64,000 nucleotides of DNA from Candidatus Atribacteria bacterium UBA6251 (GCA_002441285.1 DJVR01000064.1:8318-72317); one strand, 5' to 3'. Positions 54,764 through 63,958 are shown, counted from the stretch's first letter. Translations and numbers: made by a program. Notes: generated by a model from the sequence alone, not told the origin.

Positions 54764-55567
54764 CTAATTTATTTTCAGTTCCTTATCATTTATATTTAGC
54801 ATTACCACTCTTCCCGATACTACTTTAAAGATATCTTTAACTTTTTCTTTATTTGCTTTGTTATTGCCAATTGCATCTAAAATATCTCTTCTGAATTTAT
54901 GTATATGCTGTATTATTCGAGTATAGATAGCATCTTCATCATCTTTTTTCCAAATTTCATCTAATATATTATCATAACTTACTATTTTTTTCTATGTTGG
55001 GCTAAAAGATAGAGTAGGGAAAACCCTTTGGCGGTAACTTTTATCTCTTGCCCTTGAAAGATGACTCGGTCGGGGCGGTGTCGGTCGATTTCTAAGATGG
55101 TTTTCGGTTGTCGGTTTCTAGTTTTTGGTTTGTTGTTTTTTGTTGGAGATAGGTTAGAGAAGAGATCAAGTTTTTGTTTAATTCTTTTTATTAATTTTTC
55201 CGGAAGCATATGTTTTAAGTCTTCCTCTGACAATTGCCTTAAACATTCTTCGTTGGTGAAACCTTCTCTTACTAAGATTCTTATATAATTCCTATTTAAT
55301 CCTCTTATATATAGTTACGCTAATTCTAAACCTTCTTCTTCTACACCTATATCTAATCTTTTAGAAAGTATTTTAATTTTTTCTAAACCCTTGGGATTGT
55401 CTTTAGCCCAACCTATGCTCTCCACAACTGCTGCTAAGCTATCTGCTAACCAGGAAAAGCTCTTTCCTAATCTCTGGATAGAATTAGCCTGAAGGCCATA
55501 TTTTTGTTGAATGCTTTTAATTTCTCTATTTTCTATCCAATCATAAAGAGAAGAGATAGCTGAGAAA
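54764..55567 (-). pseudogene. C-terminal remnant of a Ski2/Hel308-like helicase with winged helix
   Basis: Read on the minus strand from 55567: YDWIENREIKSIQQKYGL, SWLADSLAAVVESIGWA, a stop near 55313, LVREGFTNEECLRQLSEEDL (helix-hairpin-helix), then a winged-helix part RPDRVIFQGQEIKVTAKGFS, a stop after LLAQHRKK caused by a missing A in the A run (plus-strand T run at 54984-54990), and VSYDNILDEIWKKDDEDAI down to the final stop at 54764. The ATPase domains are absent; the sequence stops abruptly at 55567. Confidence 0.65.
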
Positions 55568-56059
55568 ATAAAATTGCTAAGAAATCATGGACGGATAAGC
55601 AAGAAATATGAGCATGAAATAGAGGGTTACAGTAGTAGATTGGATAATTTGCAGGCAGCAATATTAAGAGTTAAGTTAAGGCATTTAAATAAGTGGAATG
55701 AGAGTCGAAGAAGAAATGCTAAAAAATATAATGAATTATTAAATAATATAGACGGGATTATTACTCCTTATGAAGCTGATTATGCTAAACATGTCTATCA
55801 CTTGTATGTTATAAGGACAGATAAAGGGCGAGATAAGCTAAGAGAAGAACTTAAGTCCAAGGGTGTAGCTACCGGAATACATTATCCCATTCCTCTACAT
55901 CTACAGCCTGCTTATAAATATTAGGGACATAAAAGAGGAGATTTTCCTGTTACCGAAGAGTGCAGCCAAAAGATTTTGTCTCTGCCAATGTTTGCGGAAT
56001 TAACTGAAGAGCAAATTGAGGAAATTGTTGAATTGATTAAAGATTATTTTGAAAAATAA
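55562..56059 (+). pseudogene. C-terminal half of a DegT/DnrJ/EryC1 aminotransferase
   Basis: The frame starts in mid-protein at EKIKLLRNHGRISKK and goes on with EGYSSRLDNLQAAILRVKLR, VYHLYVIRTDKGRDKL and GIHYPIPLHLQPAYKY, then TAG (55922-55924), then GHKRGDFPVTEECSQKILSL to TAA at 56057-56059. The N-terminal half with the PLP lysine is gone; the break abuts the helicase remnant. It would have made an amino sugar for an earlier glycan. Confidence 0.8.
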
Positions 56060-56068
56060 GGAATATTT

Positions 56069-57124
56069 ATGGATATTAATAGTCCCCAATGTATTAAAGA
56101 TAATAAAAAATTGAGTTTTGTTTCGGTTGTTGTCCCTATGTATAATGAAGAGCTGTATATAAAAAATTGTTTATTATCTTTAATCAACCAAGATTATCCA
56201 AAGGATTGCTATGAAATAATCGTTATAAATGGAAATTCTACGGATAATTCAAAGGAAATTGTTACTTCCTTAATGAAAAAATATCCTTTTATTAAAATAT
56301 ATAACAATCCAAAACGAATAACACCTATTTCTTTTAATATAGGAATAGAAAAGTCAAGGGGAGAAATAATCATTTTTATAGGGGCTCATGCAATTTGTGA
56401 AAATGATTATATTAGTCAGTGTGTGGGTTTGTTAAATAATAGTGATGCTTCAAATGTAGGCGGCATATAAAATGCTGTGGGCTCTGATTATATAAGTAAT
56501 GCTATTTCTTATGCTATGACCTCTCCTTTTGGAGTAGGCAACGCCTATTATCATTTTTCTAAAAAAGAAACTTATGTTGATTCGGTATGGGGTGGAGCAT
56601 TTAAAAAAGAAACCTTAAAGAAGTTGGGTGGTTTTAATGAGAATTATATAAAAATGCAAGATTATGAATTAAATTATAGATTACGAAAAATGGGTGGGAA
56701 AATTTTATTATCTCCGAAAATTCGTTGTAATTATTTTGTACATAAATCATTAAAAGACTTTTGTAAACAGTATTTTATATATGGGATGTGGAAAGTTAAG
56801 GGCATTGTAGACCATCCAGATTTATTAGCTTTTAGGCACCTTATTCCACCTACTTTTGTAATAGTATTGCTATTTTCTATTATACTGTTGTTTTTTAAAC
56901 TAAAAATAGGGGTAATAGTACCGGCCTCATATATAATTGCCAACCTTTTATTCTCTGCTAAAATATCTATTAAAAAAGGATTTAAATATTTTATAATTTT
57001 ACCCGTTGTTTTTGCAGTAATGAATATTTCATGGGGCGTAGGTTTTCTCTGTGGTTTTAAAAAATATGGCATACCTAAGATAAATATAAAAATAATTATA
57101 AATAGTTTTAATAATGTTAAATAG
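56069..57124 (+). pseudogene. Family 2 glycosyltransferase interrupted by one stop codon
   Basis: ATG 56069 reads SFVSVVVPMYNEELYIKNCL and so on to NASNVGGI-like SDASNVGGI, then TAA (56468-56470); the same frame resumes with NAVGSDYISNAISYAMTSPF and SVWGGAFKKETLKKLGGFNE, and ends with four membrane helices at 57124. A single change (for example CAA to TAA) separates it from a 351-residue ExoA-like glycosyltransferase. No frameshift is needed. Confidence 0.8.
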
Positions 57125-57140
57125 AAGACGAATGAAAATA

Positions 57141-57198
57141 AATAAACAGGGGACAGTCAACTTTTTATTACAAAAAAGTAGCCAGTCCCCTATTTATT
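57141..57198. repeat. GGGACAG-type inverted repeat, copy 5
   Basis: AAACAGGGGACAGTCAACTT and AAAAGTAGCCAGTCCCCTAT form the tightest hairpin of the family (loop of about five bases). The rest of the gap to 57552 is AT-rich with no gene or clear signal. Confidence 0.75.
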
Positions 57199-57552
57199 GT
57201 TTACAAATCGCTTCCACCTTTCGCAATTTATTTTTAGAAAAAAAAGGGATTTTTAAATAGTTTTGTCGTAATAAAAATAAATATAAATGTGATAGTAAAA
57301 TAATGGTTATGCTTTATGGAGTAGTAAACGCCTTTAAAGGCAAAGAGATGGTTACGTGGGAGATTGATAGATAAGATTAAAACAATTTATGTGGCAAGGA
57401 ATATTTTGTATTTTTATGTAAAAGAACAACAAAGTTTTATTTAGAGCAAATAATAAAAATTATTTCAATTAAATTTATATATTTTTCTCTTATAAGTTTT
57501 CTTGTTTAAAAAGTAAAAAATATATTTAAGGAATTAAAGAAAATAGCAGAAT

Positions 57553-58290
57553 ATGAAATTTATACCCGTTAAATTGAAAGAAAATCCAAACGAGATACAT
57601 TCATATATTAAAAGTAGTAATAAAATTAAAATTGCCAATTATTTTCATTGGATGGCAATTAAGTATGCTGCAAATCTTGTTGAGCCCTCAGGAGGTATGG
57701 TAACAGAGATAGGATGCGGGGAAGGATATTTGATACCTACTTTGAGCAAGCATTTTGATAAAGTAGTTGGGGTTGATAAATCAGAAAAAATGCTAAATTC
57801 TGCAAAAAAGTTTTTTCACTTCGCAAATGTATTTTATTTGATTGATAATATAGCAGCACCACACCATTTACAATTAATTGAGGAACGATATAACTGGGTT
57901 ATTTGCCTTGAAACATTAGAACATATTCCTCAATGGGATATTGCGTTAAATAATATGTTTAGAATGCTTTTGCCGGGAGGTAGAATTCTTTTATCTATTC
58001 CAGTGGAGATAGGGTTTCCTCTATTAATAAAAGAGATTGCCAGATATTTTTCTTATGGTAAGGGTTCTGGATGGCAATGGAATAATTTTATAAGAAAAGT
58101 TATAGGCAGTAAGAGAAAAATTAATAGAGAAAATTATGGAAGTCATATGGGTTTTGACTATAGAGAAGTGATTGATTTTATAAATAAAATACCCTATATA
58201 AAAATAAATCATATTTCTTTTTTCCCGATTAATTCTAAATATTTTGGATTACGAGTTTATATAGTAGCGCAAAAGAATAAACCGGGTTAA
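57553..58290 (+). CDS. Class I SAM-dependent methyltransferase
   Basis: 245 residues. Motif I is VTEIGCGEGYLIPTLSKHF, post-I VVGVDKSEKMLNSAKKF, motif II WVICLETLEHIPQWD and motif III MLLPGGRILLSIPVE: a UbiE/Coq3-like fold. The C-terminal part (SKRKINRENYGSHMGFDYRE) may bind the acceptor. Position between glycan genes suggests a sugar or lipid-linked acceptor. Confidence 0.87.
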   Translation: MKFIPVKLKENPNEIHSYIKSSNKIKIANYFHWMAIKYAANLVEPSGGMVTEIGCGEGYLIPTLSKHFDKVVGVDKSEKMLNSAKKFFHFANVFYLIDNIAAPHHLQLIEERYNWVICLETLEHIPQWDIALNNMFRMLLPGGRILLSIPVEIGFPLLIKEIARYFSYGKGSGWQWNNFIRKVIGSKRKINRENYGSHMGFDYREVIDFINKIPYIKINHISFFPINSKYFGLRVYIVAQKNKPG

Positions 58291-58507
58291 TCTATTTAAA
58301 TTAATTGCTCATTCTAATAATTTGCTAATAAGGATTTATTCGTCAATTGCTCAATCTAATAATCTAATAATAAATAAACAGTCAGTGAAAAAGAAAAAAG
58401 AAGGATTTTTATGAGTTTTGTAGAATAATTAGAGAGGCTGAAGTTGGCTCAATTTAAAATATTTTTAATAATATTTTATTAATGGAGAAAATGGAAAGGG
58501 AAGGTAG

Positions 58508-59470
58508 ATGATATTTTTAATTTTTATTGTATCATTTGCAGTTAGTTTTGCGGGATTTCCCATAATAATCCCTCGCTTGAAGAGGGCGGGGATTGTAGGG
58601 AAGAATATGAATAGCGAGAAACAGGAAGAGATTGCAGAGATGGGTGGGTTGGTGATAGCGGCTGGTTTTGGAGCAGGAATGATTATGGCAATTTTTTTGC
58701 GAACCTTCTTTGATGTATTTCTTTCTATCAGTCTTAGCTCATTTTTAGCTGTCTTATCTACAGTTTTAATTGTAGTAATTATTGGAATATTTGATGATTT
58801 AATTTCTATGCCTCAGATCGTTAAAGCAATAATTCCGGTAGTTGCCGCTTTGCCCCTGATGGCCTTGAAAGAGGGGGAGAGTATAATGAAAATACCTTTA
58901 GTAGGTTGGGTCAATTTTGGCTTACTTTATCCTTTAGTTTTAATTCCCATAGGAATTACCGGGGCAACCAATGCGGTAAATATGTTAGCCGGGTTTAATG
59001 GCTTGGAAGTGGGTTTAGGATTGGTGGCTTTGAGTAGTTTAGCGGTTATTGCCTATACCAATCATATCATTCCGGCTTTATTGATATTAATGGCTGCTTT
59101 GGGTCCTTTGGTTGCTGCTTTATTTTATAATTGGTATCCAGCTAAGGTTTTTATCGGAGATGTAGGGACTTTAAGTATTGGGGCAATAATTGCTTGTACG
59201 GTAATTGTAGGGAATTATGAGACAGCCGGAATTATTTTAATTATCCCTTATTTGATTGATTTTTGTATTAAGGCTAAGAATCATTTTCCAGGAGAAAATT
59301 GGTGGGGGATATATAAAGAAGGCAAACTCTATTGTCCGGATAATGGACCGGTGGGGTTGGCTCAGTGGGTTATGAAGATAAGCGGAGGGATAAAAGAGAG
59401 AGATTTAGTGCTGGTGTTAATAGGAATTGAAGCTATCTTTGGTATAATCGCTATTTTACTTTATAAATAA
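58508..59470 (+). CDS. GlcNAc-1-phosphate transferase, archaeal/eukaryal GPT type
   Basis: 320 residues and about ten membrane helices, family MraY/WecA. AEMGGLVIAAG, GIFDDLI (Asp-Asp of the catalytic loop), NAVNMLAGFNGLEVG, and FIGDVGTLSIGA are the active-site motifs. The form NMLAGFNGLEVG is that of ALG7/DPAGT1 and archaeal AglH rather than of bacterial WecA (NxxDGxDGL). It probably starts glycan assembly on a lipid phosphate. GGAAGG lies before the ATG. A deleted copy lies at 52418. Confidence 0.88.
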   Translation: MIFLIFIVSFAVSFAGFPIIIPRLKRAGIVGKNMNSEKQEEIAEMGGLVIAAGFGAGMIMAIFLRTFFDVFLSISLSSFLAVLSTVLIVVIIGIFDDLISMPQIVKAIIPVVAALPLMALKEGESIMKIPLVGWVNFGLLYPLVLIPIGITGATNAVNMLAGFNGLEVGLGLVALSSLAVIAYTNHIIPALLILMAALGPLVAALFYNWYPAKVFIGDVGTLSIGAIIACTVIVGNYETAGIILIIPYLIDFCIKAKNHFPGENWWGIYKEGKLYCPDNGPVGLAQWVMKISGGIKERDLVLVLIGIEAIFGIIAILLYK

Positions 59471-59556
59471 GAAAGAGGAAAATGAGGCAAGATAGATTTT
59501 CATACGAATAAGTAATTGGTAGCTGATAGAAATTTATTAAAGAAGGAGAATTTAAT

Positions 59557-59833
59557 ATGGAAGATGAAGAAATAGATTTGCGGGAATATATTAATGTATT
59601 AATCAAAAGAAAAAACTAATATTCTTAATTTTTTTGATTGCTATAATCACTGCTGGAATAATCAGTTATTTTATTTTATCGCCTATCTATAGATTATCAA
59701 TGAGTTTACAAGTACTTTTTGATACTAATATCAAATTAGATGATGTTTTATTTATTTTAACTAGTGATTACTTGCTAAAAAAGGCTGCTGAAAAGATTAA
59801 TTTAGATTACGGAATAGAAAAGATAAAAGAGCA
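59557..59833 (+). pseudogene. Truncated wzz remnant
   Basis: ATG 59557 after GAAGGAG reads EDEEIDLREYINVLIKRKN and stops. Adding one A to the A run at 59611-59616 continues the frame KLIFLIFLIAIITAGIISYF (first membrane helix) and ILSPIYRLSMSLQVLFD, parallel to the wzz at 30098. After about 90 codons it is cut off by a mazE fragment near 59833. Confidence 0.8.
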
Positions 59834-60079
59834 AGTCAAAAAGGTATAAGAATACCAAAGATTTTATTGGAACAATGCAATATTAAAGGAGAAGTATCTT
59901 TAGAAGTAAAAGAAAATAGCATTATTATTAAACCCCTTGAAAATAAACTTAGAAAAGATTGGGATAAATATTTTAAAATGATGAAGGCTGAAAAAGAGGG
60001 CAGATTGATCATAAACGATAACCTTGAATTAGGAACGGGAGATTGGGAATGGCCATTATACAATGTGATATTTTTCTAA
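59834..60079 (+). pseudogene. MazE-type antitoxin fragment
   Basis: The frame SQKGIRIPKILLEQCNIKGE and VSLEVKENSIIIKPLENKLR and DWDKYFKMMKAEKEG ... TGDWEW is the MazE/AbrB family with its N-terminal end missing (compare NSQGIRIPK in MazE). It joins the wzz remnant without a start codon of its own. Confidence 0.68.
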
Positions 60080-60359
60080 TTTCTTTAGATTCTACATAGG
60101 TCATGAAATTAACAAAGTTCGCCCTGGTGTAGTTATTTCCCCAAACGAAATGAATGATCATATATCTACCATTTATTATAACTCCTATGACTAGACTACT
60201 CGATCACCTCCTTATTTCACTATAATCCAGATTAAGTTTGGTAGTAAAAAAGGATGGATAGTATTAGACCAGATCAATACACTTGATAAAAATAGAGGCA
60301 TAAAAAAGCTGGGAAAGTTGAATAAAGAAACAGTTATACAGGTACAAAAGATAATGTAA
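60049..60359 (+). pseudogene. Broken mazF-type toxin gene
   Basis: ATG 60049 reads MAIIQCDIFLISLDST then stops; in the next frame GHEINKVRPGVVISPNEMND, and later KKGWIVLDQINTLDKNRGIK with KLGKLNKETVIQVQKIM. All are MazF motifs, separated by frameshifts. The last stop TAA (60357-60359) lies inside palindrome copy D. Confidence 0.78.
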
Positions 60360-60387
60360 AAAAAAGTGCCAGGCACTTTTTTTTACA
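60355..60387. repeat. 33-bp perfect palindrome, copy D
   Basis: Identical to copy A. Its TGTAA supplies the TAA that ends the mazF remnant (ATG TAA). Confidence 0.95.
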
Positions 60388-60554
60388 TAGGAAGAAAATA
60401 AAATATGTTATAATAAAAATAACTTGAATGAGTTTTAAAGATAAAGTGGTTGGGTAGTTGATGATTTAATTAGATAGATAGAAAGTTTTAATTGGAAAAA
60501 ATATTTTTTTGATCTATTTTTGATTAGACTGAGAGATAGGGAAAGGTAAGTAAT

Positions 60555-61574
60555 ATGGATAATCAATGGTTGAAGTTTGGTGGAGTTGTGGTTATCGGGG
60601 GAGCTAATATTGATTTAAGAGGAAGACCAGGAGGAAATTTAATAAAATATACTTCTAATCCTGGAAAGATAAATATCAGTTCTGGCGGAGTAGGCAGAAA
60701 CATTGCTCATAATCTAGCCTTGCTTAATATTCCCGTAGTTTTTCTTAGTGCAGTGGGCGATGATGGAGAGGGGATTAAAATTTTAGAAGAACTGCAGAAA
60801 GCTGGAGTAATTACTGACCAGATGTTGATTTCTGAACAATATCCTACTGGAATATATATAGCCATACTCAACGAGAAAGGTGAGATGGAAGTAGGTATTT
60901 CCGATATGCCAATTCTGGAGGAGATTAATATTGAATACTTAAGGGCTAAAGGTTTTTTGATTAAAGAGAGTAGATTTGTAGTAATAGATACTAATCTTAG
61001 TGCAGAAAGCATAGAATATGCTGTAGATTTGTGTAATAAAGTAGAAGTACCCCTTTTGATGGAAACAGTATCGGTAGAAAAGTCGAAAAAACTAAGCAAT
61101 GTTCTATTTGGAGAGAATTGGGGAAACAAATTTATTGAGTATATGACCCCTAATCAAGAGGAGTTAGAAGCGATTACCAGGATCAAGATTAAGAATGAGA
61201 AGGATTTAGATAAGGCTATTGAAAAGCTAAGAAATAGGGGGGTTAGAAATATAATTGTTACTATGGGAGAGAAAGGGGTTTATCTTTCATCTTCTGCTGA
61301 ATATATAAGAGAGAATAGTAAAGATAATAAGGATAGAAAATTTAGTGGCAATAAATTTATGCCTCCCTTTAGAGGAGAAGTAATAGATGTGACTGGGGCA
61401 GGAGATGCCCTGGTAGCGGGTTTGGTTTATGGAATTATTAAAGGATACTCAATAGAGGTGGCAACAAGATTTGGTTTAGCCGCCGCTGCTCTTACGGTTT
61501 CCAGTAAGGAGGCAGTAAGAAGGGATTTAGCAGAAGGATTATTAATAAACCGAATAGAAAGAGAAGAAGCTTAG
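60555..61574 (+). CDS. psuK: PfkB-family kinase, likely pseudouridine kinase
   Basis: 339 residues of the ribokinase/PfkB fold. GGANIDLRGRPGG, SSGGVGRNIAHNLALL (substrate glycine motif) and VTGAGDALVAGLVYG (the ATP and catalytic Asp site) are complete. The neighbour psuG makes pseudouridine kinase the best call: it phosphorylates pseudouridine from RNA breakdown. A Lys/Asp-rich insert (about 255-275) is unusual. Confidence 0.85.
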   Translation: MDNQWLKFGGVVVIGGANIDLRGRPGGNLIKYTSNPGKINISSGGVGRNIAHNLALLNIPVVFLSAVGDDGEGIKILEELQKAGVITDQMLISEQYPTGIYIAILNEKGEMEVGISDMPILEEINIEYLRAKGFLIKESRFVVIDTNLSAESIEYAVDLCNKVEVPLLMETVSVEKSKKLSNVLFGENWGNKFIEYMTPNQEELEAITRIKIKNEKDLDKAIEKLRNRGVRNIIVTMGEKGVYLSSSAEYIRENSKDNKDRKFSGNKFMPPFRGEVIDVTGAGDALVAGLVYGIIKGYSIEVATRFGLAAAALTVSSKEAVRRDLAEGLLINRIEREEA

Positions 61575-61725
61575 GATAAGAAAACCGAGCCAAAAAATTA
61601 AATAGAGAAAAAAGTTTTAAAAAGACTAAAAGAGAATAGAATAAAAATTATTGCTTTAAATAGGGGCTTAATTATTCAAACATTCAAGAGAAAGATGATG
61701 ATTTTGAAGGGCAGGTATAGATAAA

Positions 61726-62679
61726 TTGAATTTTTATCGATTTTATCAGAAGGAAGATAGAAGAATCAGTAGAATAAAATACCTTGCTTTTAAAGATGAA
61801 GTAAGAAATGCCCTGGAGAAAAATCTTCCTGTGGTAGCGCTGGAGTCTACTATTATTTCCCAGGGGATGCCTTATCCAGAGAATTTAGAAGTTGCTCGAG
61901 AGGTAGAAAATATTATTCGGGGATACGGAGCTGTCCCTGCTACTATAGCCTTGATGGGTGGGAAGGTTAAAATTGGTTTAAATGACCAAGAGATTGAGTT
62001 ATTAGCCACTTCTGAAGAGGTGTTAAAAGCAAGCAGAAGGGATCTTTCAGTAATTTTGGCCCAAAAATTTACAGCTTCTACTACGGTAGCTATGACTATG
62101 TTAGTAGCTAATTGGGTTGGTATCGATATTTTTGTTACCGGGGGGATTGGAGGAGTACATCGGGACGCCCCAAAGACTATGGATATTTCTGCTGATTTGC
62201 AGGAGTTAAGTAAAACACCAGTAGCAGTAGTATGCGCAGGTGCCAAATCTATCCTCGATTTAGAATTAACTTTAGAATATTTAGAAACTATGGGTGTTCC
62301 GATCATTGGTTTCCAAACTGATGAGTTTCCAGCTTTCTATTGCCGAGAGAGTGGATTAAAGTTGGATTATCGGGTAGAGAATGAAATAGAGATAGCCAAT
62401 ATTATCCGAATCCATCAGGAATTAGGTTTAGAGAATGGAATACTAATTGCTAATCCTTTGAATAAAGAATTTGCTTTGCCAGCAAATTATCTTCAGCGAT
62501 TAATCGATCAAGCGATTGCAGAAGCCAAGAAACAGAATATTAAAGGGAAAAAACTTACTCCTTACTTATTGGATAAAATTAATGCCCTGAGTCAGGGTAA
62601 ATGTCTTAATGCCAATATCGAATTAATTAAAAATAACGCTCATCTGGGTGCCAGAATCGCCTGTGCACTAAAGATGTAA
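61726..62679 (+). CDS. psuG: Pseudouridine-5'-phosphate glycosidase
   Basis: 317 residues, TTG start (no better choice seen). ALESTIISQGMPYPENLEVA, GGIGGVHRDAPKTMDISADL, VCAGAKSILDLELTLEYLET (the catalytic Lys is in GAKS) and GFQTDEFPAFYCRESG are family hallmarks. It splits pseudouridine-5'-P to uracil and ribose-5-P. The last codons, AAG ATG TAA, run into palindrome copy E, which gives the stop codon. Confidence 0.93.
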   Translation: MNFYRFYQKEDRRISRIKYLAFKDEVRNALEKNLPVVALESTIISQGMPYPENLEVAREVENIIRGYGAVPATIALMGGKVKIGLNDQEIELLATSEEVLKASRRDLSVILAQKFTASTTVAMTMLVANWVGIDIFVTGGIGGVHRDAPKTMDISADLQELSKTPVAVVCAGAKSILDLELTLEYLETMGVPIIGFQTDEFPAFYCRESGLKLDYRVENEIEIANIIRIHQELGLENGILIANPLNKEFALPANYLQRLIDQAIAEAKKQNIKGKKLTPYLLDKINALSQGKCLNANIELIKNNAHLGARIACALKM

Positions 62680-62707
62680 AAAAAAGTGCCAGGCACTTTT
62701 TTTTACA
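62675..62707. repeat. 33-bp perfect palindrome, copy E
   Basis: Identical to copy A. It contains the psuG stop codon (bases 62677-62679), so the element is within the coding sequence at its very end. The next gene follows by 33 bp. Confidence 0.95.
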
Positions 62708-62740
62708 GGAGTGCAGGAGTGGAGAGAGAATGAGGAAGGT

Positions 62741-63958
62741 ATGGAGATTGTAATTGTAGGGGCAGGGCCAGTCGGTTGCTATACTGCTCAATTATTGCGG
62801 AAGTTTGGAATTAAGGCTAAATTGATTGAGGAACATCAAGAAATTGGAAAACCGGTGCAGTGTGCGGGAATTGTAGGTAAACAGGTCTTTGAGGATACCC
62901 AAGGGGAGATACTTAAAAGTTCCATTATTAATCAGATTAATGGAGCATTTTTCTTTTATGGAAAGGATAATTTCAAGATCAACCGGGAAGGAGTTGCCCT
63001 GGTTATTGATCGAAAAAAATTTGATCAGGAACTCAGTCGAGATCTGAATATTGAATTTGGGACCAGGTTATTAAGTATTGAGAAAAATGGAGAAGATGAA
63101 GATTATTTATTAAAGACTAATCGGGGAGATTTTCGCGCTAAGGTAGTAATTGGAGCAGATGGTGCAAAATCCCAGGTAAGAAGGTTTGTCCTTAATAAAG
63201 GAGGAAAAATAAAAGAAGATAAATTAAATGGGAAAAATAATAAAAAAGAAAATCAGGAAAGTAGCTTTGAGGAAAAAGACTATGCTTCTATGATCGATTA
63301 TTATGTAGGCTGGCAGTATAAGATAAAGTTAGGGAGACCATTTACTCATAAAGATATGGTTCAAGTATATTTAAAAGAAGAGATCCCCTTTTTTATCTGG
63401 GTAATTCCGGAAAGTGAATATATATTAAGAATAGGAATTATCTCCTGGGATAATCGAAATAAACTAAATCAATTTATAGAGAGAGAGAAGATAGAAGGGG
63501 AGATTATAGAAAAGAATTATGGAATTATCCCCTTAGGATTATTACCAAGAATTAGTTGGGGGAATATATTTTTGGTGGGAGATGCTGCTTGTCAGATAAA
63601 ACCATTAACCGGTGGGGGAATTTATTATGGATTAAAGGCAGCGGAAATTCTAGTGGATTGTTTTAAAGAGAATAAATTGTTAGAATATGAAATCAGGTGG
63701 AAGAGAAAATATTATCAAGAGATCAAAAAGATGTTAAGATTGAGGAGAATATACGAAAGAATACAAACCCAACCTGATGAGGTTAGAGAAGTTTTTAATC
63801 TTTTTAGAAATAACGTTGATTTTATCGAAAAAATCGCAGATTTTGAAAACCACTCCGTGATATTTAGGGAGGTATTTAAAATTAAGAGAGGGAAATTATT
63901 TATAGATGCTATCAAGATTTTAAGTCGAAATCTGAAAAAGATAATCTTTACTCGATAA
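62741..63958 (+). CDS. Geranylgeranyl-reductase-like FAD oxidoreductase
   Basis: Start taken at ATG 62741, where the family begins (MEIVIVGAGPVGCYTAQLLR); a GTG ten codons earlier is possible. 405 residues. The dinucleotide motif GAGPVG, KPVQCAGIVG (substrate-side Cys), VVIGADGAKSQVRRFV and the second FAD motif LVGDAACQIKPLTGGGIYYG are present. Relatives reduce isoprenoid double bonds or other lipid chains. A Lys/Asn-rich insert of about 25 residues (near 165-190) is odd. It follows psuG closely, but a functional tie is not evident. Confidence 0.83.
   Translation: MEIVIVGAGPVGCYTAQLLRKFGIKAKLIEEHQEIGKPVQCAGIVGKQVFEDTQGEILKSSIINQINGAFFFYGKDNFKINREGVALVIDRKKFDQELSRDLNIEFGTRLLSIEKNGEDEDYLLKTNRGDFRAKVVIGADGAKSQVRRFVLNKGGKIKEDKLNGKNNKKENQESSFEEKDYASMIDYYVGWQYKIKLGRPFTHKDMVQVYLKEEIPFFIWVIPESEYILRIGIISWDNRNKLNQFIEREKIEGEIIEKNYGIIPLGLLPRISWGNIFLVGDAACQIKPLTGGGIYYGLKAAEILVDCFKENKLLEYEIRWKRKYYQEIKKMLRLRRIYERIQTQPDEVREVFNLFRNNVDFIEKIADFENHSVIFREVFKIKRGKLFIDAIKILSRNLKKIIFTR

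Noticed and set aside
61872..62306. Minus-strand ORF of 144 codons inside psuG
   Set aside because: The plus strand encodes a conserved enzyme over the same bases; the reverse frame has no recognisable protein.
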